Shown here: piece by piece, positions 46,425-57,355 of the stretch
Numbering within the stretch: the first letter of the stretch is position 1
Layout of the letters: every line of letters starts with the position of its first letter
Assembly: GCA_026545765.1 (NCBI GenBank)
Contig: CM048839.1
Span: 23,622,566 to 23,686,565, forward strand
Length of the DNA: 64,000 nucleotides
Direction of reading: 5' to 3'
DNA from: Plantago major
Taxonomy: Eukaryota > Streptophyta > Magnoliopsida > Lamiales > Plantaginaceae
Program-made: the position numbers and the translations under genes
The notes under the pieces: generated by a model
The model's input: the letters and a program-made list of their open reading frames with translations, nothing else
Database searches by the model: none
What the model was told of the DNA's origin: nothing

Positions 46425-48349
46425 ACCTACCCAAATGAAACTGTACTTGTATTGCACCCTCGATCTTGTCTTATAATTTAATTTATACTATGTGTGTAAT
46501 GATTTATTGTATCTTGTTTGATATTGTTTGATATGTGAAGTGCATGTGGCAAACTGCTTGATTTATGTATATTATTAATATTTTTATATTAAATAATCTC
46601 TATATTATGTATAAATAGTTTATATTCATACTCGCACAAGATTTAAGAGGACGGATAAAAACCAGTTGTGGATGTAGTATCATATAAATAAAGTCGTCGT
46701 TGAATTATTTGTGTGAGAGAGAGGGGAATATAAATACTAACATATATTTAGACAATGTGAATATTTGAAAGAAATGGAGGGAGTATTCAATAAAAGTTGA
46801 GATTGAAATTGGAGTACTAAAGTTCAACAGTTTATTAGTGTGTATATATATATATATAGGATGAGGGATTATCCACAAAATCAAGATCTCTTCCCCGCCC
46901 ACAACCAATGCACAAAAGTTATTAAACTCCCCTTGACCGACGAGCACGCGCTTAATGGGTGCATATAGTCTTGTCTTGTCTCTACAATTAACGTGCGGCA
47001 CTAGGATGATGGATTAAGCTTGTTTGTAAATGATTAAAAAAAGTGTTTTTGTACTTTTAAAGAATTAAAAGTAATTTTTTAGTGTTTTATATTACAATTT
47101 CTCTGAAAAAAAACAGGTAACCATCGTAATTTAAAAGCAATCTAATAATGCTTCGACCATGTTTAGAAAACTAAATTTAGAATGATTAACTAGTGATACT
47201 AAATAGGTAGTAAAAGCTAATTTGGATAGATGGTGATTAACTAAATGAAAAATAGTGATTTTAATGTAGGTGTTTAGCAAATTAGTTACTAAGCTAGTTT
47301 GTATTTTATAAAATGACATAAAAGGGCATTACTCTTATTTTTTTAAATAATAGTACATCACATTTTTGTCTAATTATTTTAATATATATTCAATGTACTT
47401 TTCACCGCCACTTTAATAACATCATTGAAAATTATCAGAAGTTGAAAATAAATATTCGTTGAGCATTCTAACTTAATACGGAAAAAAAATTAGTAGCTTA
47501 TGCAAGTTGCAAACAAGTAAACAAAATGTATAACAAAGGTTCCAACAAATATAAAATATAAGTCGACCATTGAGAAAAGTAACTAAGCTAGATCATCACT
47601 TTCCCATATCAAATCTGGGTAGGGATATTTTTGGAATAAAAAGATAACAAATAGCTTTTTTTTTTTAAAAAAGCTAACCTGGGTAGCTTCTTCAACCAGC
47701 TAGCTGATTTAAAAAGTTGCGCGTTCACGTAACAAACTTTTTACTAGTCAATGGTCAAGAAAAACTAATAGAGCTGAAAAGCTAGCTGGAAAGCTAGTGG
47801 TAAACAGGGACTCTATCTGATTTAAGTAGGTATTAGCTTTTTTTCCAATTAAAATCAACTAATTAAATTAATTTTTGCAAACAGTAAAACTTATGATTTT
47901 ACAATTTTAAGCTGTTTTTTGTATAATATATTAAACACTAATAATTTTTTATTAAAATCAACTTTAATCAACTTTTAATAAAAACAGATAAAAAAGCAGT
48001 AGTAAAAGCATTTTCAAACACTAAACACACAATAAGATTTGGACAAGTGCGTGGGAATATTATAGGCATCAAATAGTAACTGTTGTGAGTAGAGTATTAT
48101 AAATAAAGTAATAATAATATAACCAAATAACTAGCGCGTGGAGCAAACTCGATTTTCTCTCAATTTGGCATGACACAGTACAAATCTATGTTAGAGTATA
48201 TGATAAAGCCCATTCTCAGCACACAGGCGGCGCCTGTATAACCAACCAAACAATTCTTTCCCTCTTTCATTTTTCACAGACAATAATCCATCTCAATCTC
48301 TTCTTTCCTTTCTTCATTCATCCTCTTTCTTCTACTCAATCGAATAATA
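46425..48349. other. Intergenic, 3' flank of PLAC8 gene 2 and AT-rich spacer
   Basis: No convincing coding frame. An AGCT/CTAG-rich palindromic stretch lies at 47,640-47,810 and may be an old TIR element whose borders I cannot set. 48,240-48,345 is CT-rich, like a plant leader. Confidence 0.45.
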
Positions 48350-48418
48350 ATGGCGACTTCTACTCCAATTATCTCTTCTTCTCAAGCAGCCAAAAACCCT
48401 AAAACTGAATCTCTGTAA
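48350..48418 (+). CDS. Possible small host gene or truncated first exon (22 codons)
   Basis: ATG at 48,350 follows a CT-rich leader-like stretch and opens a 22-residue frame (MATSTPIISSSQAAKNPKTE and two more) ending at TAA. Downstream, to 48,545, other frames keep coding-like character, including one with FYRVLFLSIGSSLAAML, which looks like a membrane helix. A junction into it would need an intron of only about 37-43 bases, shorter than plant introns normally are. This could be a short-protein gene, an upstream frame, or a gene remnant. I do not recognise the family. Confidence 0.25.
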   Translation: MATSTPIISSSQAAKNPKTESL

Positions 48419-48545
48419 TTTCCTCCTCTTCTTCTTTGTCAAGAACAGCTTTTACAGAGTTCTCTTTTTATCAATTGGAAGCTCATTAGCAGCTATGCTC
48501 CAGCAAACGACATCGCAGAAAGATGCAGTGAGATTCTAGCCTGCT

Positions 48546-48943
48546 AAGTTATGGATCTGGTGATATTTGGATTGGATTTGGTTTGATTGGGTCTGGGAGG
48601 ATTTCTCTGCAAATGGTGATATAAGAAGATGGGGAAGCTGGGTTCTCTTTTAAACATGATTTTTTATTTTTTTTTATTTTAACATTCTCGACTAATGGAG
48701 TTAGAGTCTTTAGTTAATCTACATTTGTATGATTTTAATTAAATTATTAACTATGATTGCATAAAATTGTTAAATACACACAATTTAATCTTTATTTCAC
48801 ATTTGTAATGATTTTAAATCATTAAGATTGATTGGTATAGAGCTTTAATTTAGAAAATTGGGTTAAAAACACCAAAATTTTTACATAACTCAAGGTTTTA
48901 ATTTTATACCAATCAATCCCTAATTATATTTAAATGATTAGAT
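48546..48943. other. Spacer before the L1 insertion
   Basis: AT-rich; nothing recognised. Confidence 0.5.
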
Positions 48944-48964
48944 GTTTTTTGGTCACAATTATTA
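48944..48964 (+). repeat. Candidate left target-site duplication of the L1
   Basis: It matches 60,243-60,263 at 20 of 21 positions and lies directly at the LINE's 3' tail. The tail's own ATT repeats overlap its last bases, so the exact length is uncertain. Confidence 0.55.
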
Positions 48965-49021
48965 TTATTATTTTTTGAGAACAATGATACTTTCATTCAA
49001 ACTTGAAACAAGTACAAGGAT

Positions 49022-50459
49022 CACCTTTACATCAGATAGGTAAATCCTCAAGACCATCACAATCATTCATGGCACACTTAGACAAGTCGTGTGCAACACT
49101 ATTCGCAGTACGGTAAACATGTTTGACACAAATGAAGTGAAAAGAAGTAAGCTTAAACTTAATGGCATCTATGAAATGACCACCAACAAGGAGACATGGA
49201 GCAGATGAATTTATAGCTTCCACTACCACCAAGCAATCACTTTCTATAATGACCTCCAACCATCCGTTTTCTTTTGCCAATTCCAATCCGCAAAGGATGG
49301 CTCTGATCTCTGATGTTTCCGGATGGCAAGTGTGGCTGAGAATTCGTTGACGCCAATTCAGAATCCTTCATGTGTTGTTGCGTGCAACGATACCAATACA
49401 TGTTGCACTGCCTTGTTGTATCAACGATGCATACACATTTATTTTGACAATGAGTTCAGGTGGTGGTTCCCATACTGAGGTAGACTCCGGAGGCCTGGGC
49501 AGAGCAAAGTGCTGCTTAGCCTGTACGAATCTGAACAGGTAATCTGCTGCAAAGTCGATCAACTCATGTGCTTGCCCAGGTTGCCGATCATGCACTACGC
49601 AATTCATGTGAAACCAAATACGCCAACAAATACAAACGAAGGATGCAAATTGGTCCTTCGTAAGCACCAGTCGAACAAAAGAAATCCAATCCCAAATGTC
49701 AACAATATCACCATTAAGAATAGTTGCTGGCAATCCAGATATTGCCCAAGTAAGCCTCGCAAAATGGCAACATTTAAAAATATGTATAGTTGATTAAGAA
49801 CATTCCAAGCAAACAGGATTGAGTGTTATGTTACGTTTCACTAAATTCTCAAGTACCAGCAAACCATTGGACAGAAGTCTCCACAAAAAAACACGGATTT
49901 TATTAGGTACGTTCACTTTCCACAAAAAAAGACCAATCTTTAGGAGAGGGGTTGGAGGTATGCGAAGCCAAAGGGGCTCCTCTTTGCTGGTGTTTTATTT
50001 CCCTAGCCAATCGATATGCTGACTTGACGGAGTAGTGACCATGTGAAGTAAAGTACCAGCGACGCACATCCACCGCCCCGGGACAGCCCACAGGTATATT
50101 AAAAATATCATCCACATCTTCATCCCAAAACACACATCTCAGCATCTCTATATTCTAGCCCTCAGAATTCGGTTTCAGGAAATTTGCAACAGCTATGGGT
50201 CCCATCCTATATAAGTCTGGTATAAATGGTTTCCGACAAGAGTTCTGCGGAATGCAATCATCATCCCATACACTTACAGTAGCCCCGTCCCCAATCCTCC
50301 ACACCAAACCAGCCTTCACCACACCAATAGCATGAAAAATACTACGCCAAGTAAAGGAAGCATTTGGATTACAAGTAGCATCCAAAATGTCACACTCCGG
50401 AAAGTATTTGGCTTTCAAGACTTTACTAAGTAGGGAATCCGGGTTTTGTATTACTCGTC
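49022..50459 (-). pseudogene. L1 ORF2 C-terminal part: post-RT region, zf-RVT, RNase H-like
   Basis: Reading leftwards: FNLSMLGKK, SLLSKVLKAKYFPECDILDA and a VWRIGDGATVSVWDD motif (50,155-50,459), then the zf-RVT type region with YFTSHGHYSVKSAYRLA (49,903-50,145), a linker (49,368-49,733), and an RVT_3-type RNase H domain with IIESDCLVVVEAI and HVYRTANSVAHDLSKCA (49,032-49,286). These domains end plant L1 ORF2. Several frameshifts separate the pieces. The junction with the RT part is the Mutator insertion at 50,494-54,764. Confidence 0.85.
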
Positions 50460-50775
50460 AAACTTTTTTTCCCAACATTGACAAATTAAAAGGGGTGTTG
50501 TTAAACGCAACACCTTTTTAGCTAAACACAACACCAAATATTTCCGTACTTACCTAAAATGCCCTTAACTCAAAAAAAACTTATAAAATTAACGTAAAAT
50601 CGAAATAACTCGTTTACACAAACACAATAACATTAACATGCACGATTGAATACAAATTACAACAATAAAAAACATCGAAAATTTTCACAATTTTTTTTGT
50701 TTGTGAAAAGTGGAAAAAGTTGGGAAATAGTTAGAGAAATTGAAAAACAAACCAAAAAAAAAAACCGGAGAAGAT

Positions 50776-50846
50776 GAACTGGCCGGTTCTCAAAACCGGC
50801 CACTTAAAAAAATGGCCTGTTTTGAGAACCGACCATTTCATCTTCT
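50776..50846. repeat. GGCCGGTT hairpins in the MULE arms
   Basis: GGCCGGTTCTCAAAACCGGCC-type hairpins and diverged repeats (GGCCTGTTTTGAGAACCG) lie here and again at 54,335-54,485 in the other arm. Confidence 0.8.
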
Positions 50847-51119
50847 CCGTTTTTTTTTTCCAACTTTTTTCACAGTTTTAAAATGGCCCGTTTGACCGGC
50901 AATTTTTTTTTTAAATTTTAAATTTATTTATTTTGAATTCGCAACTTTAACTTTAATTCGAACTTGAATCGAAATGCTTCCGAATAAAAGGTTACAACTT
51001 GAACACGGACGAACTTGAATAGAAAATATTGCATGCCATGACTATTGACTAGGTAATGGAATAGCATCTTGAAAGTGTTCATAAATTTCATCGACAATGT
51101 CGAATTCTGGCTCATATAA

Positions 51120-52015
51120 CGCTTGCTTGGCTCAGTGATGCGTGCAAGTTTAGCCCCGAGCCATTGTATCCTCTACAAATTAAAAACACGGAAAGTAAGG
51201 ATTTGATGAAATGCTAACGTCGTGTATGTATATGTATTGAATGTTTAGGAACCATACCACGGTAGGATTCATGTCGGTTGGTCAGTAATGTTCGCTTCGA
51301 GTAAATGATTCTTGGCGTGTCACTTGCATATGCGTCCTTGGGCGAAACCACCTGCACTTGGAAGAGCTTCGCCAGTAATGCACTCGAAGTGTTTGGAGAT
51401 GAAAATTACATCGAACGTTCTGAAAGTTCTCGAATGAGTCTCCAGCACGATAAGAACATCGATAGAGTGACGGTTGTGGTGGCCTTTGCACAAGCATTGG
51501 TGTTATGAGTGGTTAAGGAATGAATTGGTGGTATCCGAACTAGCGCATAACACGGTCTGGCATGTAAGCCTCCGTAATCTTTAAACAATGAATAATTCCC
51601 CTAAATTGAGAAATGGGGACAGCTTCCTCCGCGCCTTTGTCCAAATGGTGTCCAAATAACCTATTACACAAGAGGTAAGTAACATAAGCAAATAATTATA
51701 ACAGAGTTTAAATTTTAATGAAGACAAGCGTGATAAATTTCATGACATACTTCATTTGCAGGAACATTGTCCAGGGCACTTCTATATGCAAGATGTAGAG
51801 CAGTTTGATCTTGGTCGATGGTTCCCAAATTCCATGATTCAAAACCAGAAAAGTGCTTGTAGATCCACAGCTGAAATCATATAAAGACTTCAATAAAAAA
51901 TGTATTCTTTTTTAAAGATATGAAAAAATGTATAAGTAATATAGAGCGAGCAAACCTGCACAAGTGAGAGACATCCATCTAATTGTTTGCAGTCAATACG
52001 TGATGCAATTCCCAA
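51120..52015 (-). pseudogene. Plant mobile domain (MAIN-like, aminotransferase-like) gene remnant
   Basis: Minus-strand pieces in order: SRIDCKQLDGCLSLVQ (51,960-52,010), then LWIYKHFSGFESWN and DQDQTALHLAYRSALDNVPA (51,745-51,885), then ITEAYMPDRVMR (about 51,545-51,590), and a C-terminal stretch to about 51,120. The CKQLDGCLSLVQ.WIY and YMPDRVMRQFG patterns are typical of the PMD family (PF10536), found in MAIN/MAIL1 proteins and in plant transposons. GT/AG-like ends separate the pieces, but frameshifts and stops show decay. It faces away from the transposase gene and abuts its truncated start near 52,060. Confidence 0.65.
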
Positions 52016-52076
52016 CTGTCTAACATAGTGGAAAAACATCATTATATATTTACACACTCGCAAGTGCAGGGTACTA

Positions 52077-53971
52077 ACATATTGGAGGAATTTTTTTAGC
52101 TCATCCTAATACAAGGGAGATGCTCCGTTTGTTCCCGCAAGTTGTCCTCATGGATGCAACCTACAAGACAAATTTGTACGACATGCCTTTGGTGGAACTG
52201 ATTGGCATCTTACCCACTGGGCAAAACTATCACATAGCTTTCATTTTCCTCTCCAATGAAAGGACGTCAAGTTATGTGTGGGGGCTTACACAATTGCGGG
52301 AGTTGTTTGCTGAGTGTGGTGTCTCACCGGGGGTTTTTGTTACCGACAAAGAGTTAGCGGCAATGAATGCGATTAATATCGTATTTCCAGAAGTAGCACA
52401 CCTACTGTGTCGGAGGCACATATCAAAGGATGTGCAGGCTAAAGTAAACAAGATGTGTGGTTCCACAAAGTATCAAGGGGCAGTAAAATCCAGATGGGAT
52501 CGCATCGTGCATGCAAAGACTGCGGAACTCCATGAGCAGGCTGTTGCAGAAATGGCGGAGGCCTGGCGAAGACTACCGGCTGTCATGGAGTACGTACGGA
52601 AGACATGGTTGGACCCATACCATGAGCAATTTGTCCACGTTTGGACCAAGAACATCCTACACTACCGGACAAACACGACCAACAGGTAATTCTATTTATC
52701 GTCATAAAACCACTCGTACCTTAGTTTATTTCGTAATGCACTACTAGCCTATAATGACAGTTATGCCGAAACTGACATTCAACACTGTAAATTGGTTGCA
52801 GAGTCGAATCTGCTCACGCCAGGTACAAGTTGTGGTTGGGTCCTTCAAATCAGAAGTTTCACTGGGCATTCCCGAAGCTACATGGCCTACTTGAAATGCA
52901 TTTTGATGCGATCCACACAGAGTTTGAGAGATCTCTTACGATTAAGCCTCATTCCACAACAAGTCACATCTTCCGTAGGCTGGGAGGTGTGGTTTCACAT
53001 CTTGCCATTGAGAAAATGGTGAAACAAATGGACGATGTTAATCCCAGTGATTGCGATCACACATTGCAAGTTTTGGACTAATGTGCGCATGTCAATTGGC
53101 CGTCAAGTTGAGAAACACGAGGACCGTCCACCCAGTTCACGATCTAAACGTGTTCTGGAGAACTCTTCACATGGGGGAATCACCTGAGACTAGGCAGTAG
53201 AGTGTACGGGACCATTTTATTGACTGGGCGAGGGACCGCAGCGAGACTGCCAAGGAGGAGGAAATGAGATCGTATTTCGACGATTCGAGTGCGCCACAAT
53301 CGTTCTTGGAGGAGCCAATCGTTAACCAACGGAGAGGTAGGCGACCTAGAGCAACAGGGAGTAGGATCCCATCTGCTTGGGAGCAGCAACACGCGAATCA
53401 ATCTCGACGGAATTCCACCCCAAGCAATGCAGGTCCAGGTTCGCAAGCAAGTACTGGTAGATCATTTAGATACCAGAGTCAAATGCTGCAACAAAATGTA
53501 CACTTCATTAGAGGTTGGACTAATGTCGTCTCCGATGGAAACTGCGGTTTTAGGGTCATAGCACAACTCCAATACCGTTCACAAGACTTGTGGCGAGACG
53601 TCAGGCAGGAACTTATGGAGCAGTTGAACAACCACAGGGAGCTTTACGTCACAGAAATGGGGGCACAACGGATCACGGAAATAACTAATCGTTTGAACTG
53701 GTTTGCAGGCCCATGTAACAACCCATGGTGGTATACACTCCCGGATATGGGGTTTCTTACAGCTACAACGTACCAACGGGTCTTGAGCTGCTATGCTGCG
53801 GTAGGGAGTCTTACATACTTTCCATTAAAGTGTCGTTCACAAATGGACTCACCATCTCCGGACCCTCCAGCGACAGATGAAGAGTGGACAATGGGATTTG
53901 TTGATAACAATCACTATATTAGGCTGCACATGATAGATGAGTGTCCACTTCCACCATTATGGATGTCATGA
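52077..53971 (+). pseudogene. MULE transposase with C-terminal OTU-type cysteine protease domain, disrupted
   Basis: The frame enters at GIFLAHPNTREMLRLFPQVV, with the first catalytic Asp in LMDATYKTN, the second in VFVTDKELAAM, a CRRH motif, and Glu in RVESAHARYKLW after an intron (about 52,687-52,800, GT-AG). A SWIM-like CACQLAV follows at 53,084. After a linker comes an OTU domain (53,264-53,971): VVSDGNCGFR holds the catalytic Asp/Cys and DNNHYIRLHM the His. Breaks: a frameshift near 53,081 and one TAG near 53,198. The OTU part is a clean 235-codon frame. The N-terminal third of the transposase is missing; the PMD remnant occupies that side. MULE transposases with an OTU tail are known in plants. 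Confidence 0.85.
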
Positions 53972-54764
53972 GAATCTGCTAGAGAGGAAAGAATAAGCCA
54001 TTGGATGCAACATTAATCCGTTCGACTACGTCAATGGTTTTTGTTCTAGTTTATGCTTTCAATTTTATGTTGTGTTCCGTATTTATAGTGAAATTAGTGA
54101 AAATTCATGTTACCGTAATTAAAATAAATATGATTTCACTTTTACTGAAATAGTTCTTTATTTGAAATAAATAAATGTTAAAAGAATAGTTCTCTATTCA
54201 AGTTCGTCCGTGTTCAAGTTGTAACATTTTATTCGTAAGCATTTTGATTCAAGTTCGAATTATAGTTAAAGTTACGAATTAAAAATAAATAAATTTAAAA
54301 ATTTTAAAAAAATTGCCGGTCAAACGGGCCATTTTAAAACGGCCGGTTTTGAGAACCGGCTGTTTTGTGAAAAAAGTTGGGAAAAATTGAAAAAAAACAA
54401 AAAAACAAAATAAAAACAGAAACTGGAAATTAAAAAAAAAAGTAAAAACATGAAATGGCTGGTTCTCAAAACTGGCCATTTCATCTTCAGATTTTTTTTT
54501 TTTTACTTTTGCTTTTCAATTTCTGTACATATTTTCCAACTTTTTCCACTTTTCACAAAAAATAAATTTGTGAAATTTTTTTGATGTATTGTTGTAATTT
54601 GTATTCAATCGTGCATGTTAATGTTATTGTATTTTTGTAAATGAGCTATTTCGATTTTACGTTAATTTTATAAGTTTTTTTTTGAGGTAAGGGCATTTTT
54701 GATAAGTACGCAAATATTTGGTGTTGCGTTTAACCAAAAAGGTGTTGCGTTTAACATATTAGTG

Positions 54765-57355
54765 ATTAAAGGAGCTAAGATCTCTAAACCCCATACCCCC
54801 ATCGCGCTTACTTTCGCATAAAGTATCCCATTTAGTCCAATGGATTTTCTTAGTATCTCCCTCACCCCACCAGAAATTCGAAATCATAGACTCTAATTCA
54901 TGCAAGAGATACTCCGGTAATTTAAAACAATTCATGACGTAGGTTGGGATGGATTGAAGTACTGACTTAATCATTACTTCCTTACCGGCTTTCGATAAAT
55001 GTTTTTCCCCAAACCCTTGTGTCTTAGCCCAAAGTCTATCTCTAAGCCACCTAAACACCTCCCTCTTCGACTTCCCCATTTCCGTCGGTAGGCCAAGATA
55101 TTTTTCATGTTTCTCAACTACCTTTACCGGCAAAATACTCCTAACTTCCTCTACCCGCTCCCTCACAATATTCCTGCTAAAGACAACCGTCGACTTCTCC
55201 AAGTTAATTTGCTGACCAGAGGACACACTATATCTATGAAGGATAGAATTTATCTCTACAGCAGATTCTCTAGAAGCTTCACAGAAAATGAGAGTGTCGT
55301 AAGCAAATAAAAGATGTGAAACCCGAGGTGCAGATGGACTAATAACTACCCCCCTTATCGCTCCCCTAGACTCAGCATCAGCAAGTAAAGAACTAAAAGC
55401 TTCAGTACAGAACATGAACAAATTAGGAGATAGAGGGTCTCCTTGACGTAATCCTCTCTTAGGCCGAATAGACCAAAAGTTTCTCCATTAAGTTTTACAG
55501 AGTAGGTAACAGAGCACACACAGAGCATAATCAACTGAATAAAAGCTTGCTCAAATCCTAATCTAGACAACACACTCTCAAGGAAAGGCCATTCCACTCG
55601 GTCGTAAGCTTTACTCATATCCAGTTTCAAATCCATAAACATATCTTTGCCCTTTGTTTTTCGTTTAAGAAAATGATTTATTTCATAAGAAACTAAAACA
55701 TTATCAGTGATCAGTCTATTAGGTACAAAGGCAGAATGGGTCTCGGCTATGATGTGGTTCATATGAGGCTTAAGTCGATTAGTAATAGCCTTAGAAGCTA
55801 TTTTAAACACGACGTTACTTAGACTAATAAGCCTGAATTGGGTAATTAACTCTGGTGTTTTGACTTTGCAAATAAGAATAATATGGGTATAATTTAATGT
55901 GGGATTTAAGCTGCACTTATTTAAGATATCCAAAATACAGTCTGTAACATTTTTACCAATAACATGCCAAAATTTTAGATAAAAAAGCGCAGGCATCCCA
56001 TCTGGGCCAGGCGATTTGGTAGGATACATATCAAAAAGTGCAGAACGTACCTCTTTGGGAGTGAACTGGCGGGATAGATCTCGGTTGATAGCGTGATTAA
56101 GATTCGGTCTCATAGTCTCAACCACAGATTCAATCTCCTGCATTCCTGGATTTATGCTGGAAAAGATATCTGTAAAATAGTTCACAGCCACATCCCCCAT
56201 TAATCCCAAATCTATCTGTAATATCCCATTCTGATCCTGTAAACCCCGAATTTCATTCTGACTAGCTCTCTTCTACGCCTGAGCATGAAAGAACCTAGTA
56301 TTCCTGTCCCCCTCCGCTAGCTATTGTGTCTTGGCTCTCTGTTTCCATAACGATTCCTCCCGATCCAACATCTCCTCTAGATTTCGCTTCAGCTCCAATT
56401 CGTGTTCTTTAACAGTAGAAGAGAATGGCAACGAATTGAGAGATTCAAGCTGCCCATTTAGCTTCCGAATTTCCGTATGTTTGGATAATGAGCTCTGCTC
56501 CAGTTTAGGAGCCCAATCGAACACTGCTGCAGATTCGTTGTGAACTCCATATCGCCATTCCAAGACTCAGCAATTACCCTCTGACACGCATCTGATCTAA
56601 GCCAAACAGATTCACACCTGAAGCTGGGTTTCCGACGTCTCTGAGCAGGAGCAGAATTATTGAATAACTCAGCCAAAAGTACTAGATGATCTGATCTCCT
56701 AACAGTAACGTGTTTGACTTGGGTTTGGGGGAAAAGTAATTTCCAATCACTTGTGGCTACTGCTCGATCTAGCTTTTCCTTTGTATTATTTGGAATACCT
56801 CTCCTATTATTTCAAGTGTACGGATAACCCGAAAAACCCAAGTCTATCAAATCATTGTGTTAACGCCTCACGGAAGTCCCGTAATCTCCATTCCGGTATT
56901 GGGGCCCCTCCTAATTTGTCACAATGTCTAAGTATTTCATTGAAATCACCCATGACCAACCATTCTCGAGATGAATACTGTTTAAGAGATTTTAATAATT
57001 GCCATGTTCTTTTCCTCTTGGACGTCTCAGGCTCCCCATAGAAACCAGTAAATCTCCAAATACTAGAACTTTCCTCAAGTTGAACGTTAGCGTCAATGTG
57101 ATATTTGCTATAGTTCACGATTGTCACTGACACCTGTTTATCCCAAAGTAATGCTAAGCCCCCTGATCTACCAATAGCAGACACTCCTAACCCAAACAAA
57201 TTTAGCTTTCCTCGTAACCGATCAAACCCATGGTCATCCAGTTTCGTTTCCATGAGAAAGATCACCTTGGGGTGAAGATCTTTAATAAGATCTTGTAGGG
57301 CACGAACTGCCCGAGGGTGCCCCAGTCCCTGGCGGTTCCAGCTTAAGCAACTCAT
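54765..57355 (-). pseudogene. L1 ORF2 N-terminal part: endonuclease and reverse transcriptase
   Basis: The start ATG at 57,355 overlaps the ORF1 stop as ATGA. The endonuclease (56,852-57,355) shows SWNRQGLGHP, METKLDD, LALLWDK and GDFNEI. The RT (54,759-56,209) shows KSPGPDGMPALFYLKFW, NRLKPHM, AFVPNRLITDNVL and a DLKLDMSKAYDRVEW block. The active-site FADD reads FAYD (near 55,303), so one catalytic Asp is lost. Frameshifts occur near 56,850, 56,320-56,210 and 55,430. ORF2 makes the enzyme that nicks DNA and copies the LINE RNA. The frame stops at SSFNH where the Mutator inserted. Confidence 0.88.

Larger units (their letters stand above)
50494..54764 (+). mobile_element. Mutator-like element (MULE) inserted in the L1, with OTU protease and plant-mobile-domain pieces
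   Basis: The inverted arms are about 540 bp (50,494-51,030 and 54,187-54,764), both carrying GTTAAACGCAACACC, AATCGTGCATGTTAATG, GGCCGGTT/AACCGGCC palindromes and TTGAACACGGACGAACTTGA. The flanks ATTAAAAGG and ATTAAAGGA form an imperfect 9-bp target duplication. The LINE frame resumes across the element, which shows insertion into L1. Inside are a transposase-OTU gene on plus and a mobile-domain remnant on minus. Confidence 0.88.

Noticed and set aside
47140-47830. Possible TIR element with ACCATGTTTAG and GGTAAACAGGG ends
   Set aside because: The ends match too poorly and no target duplication is visible.
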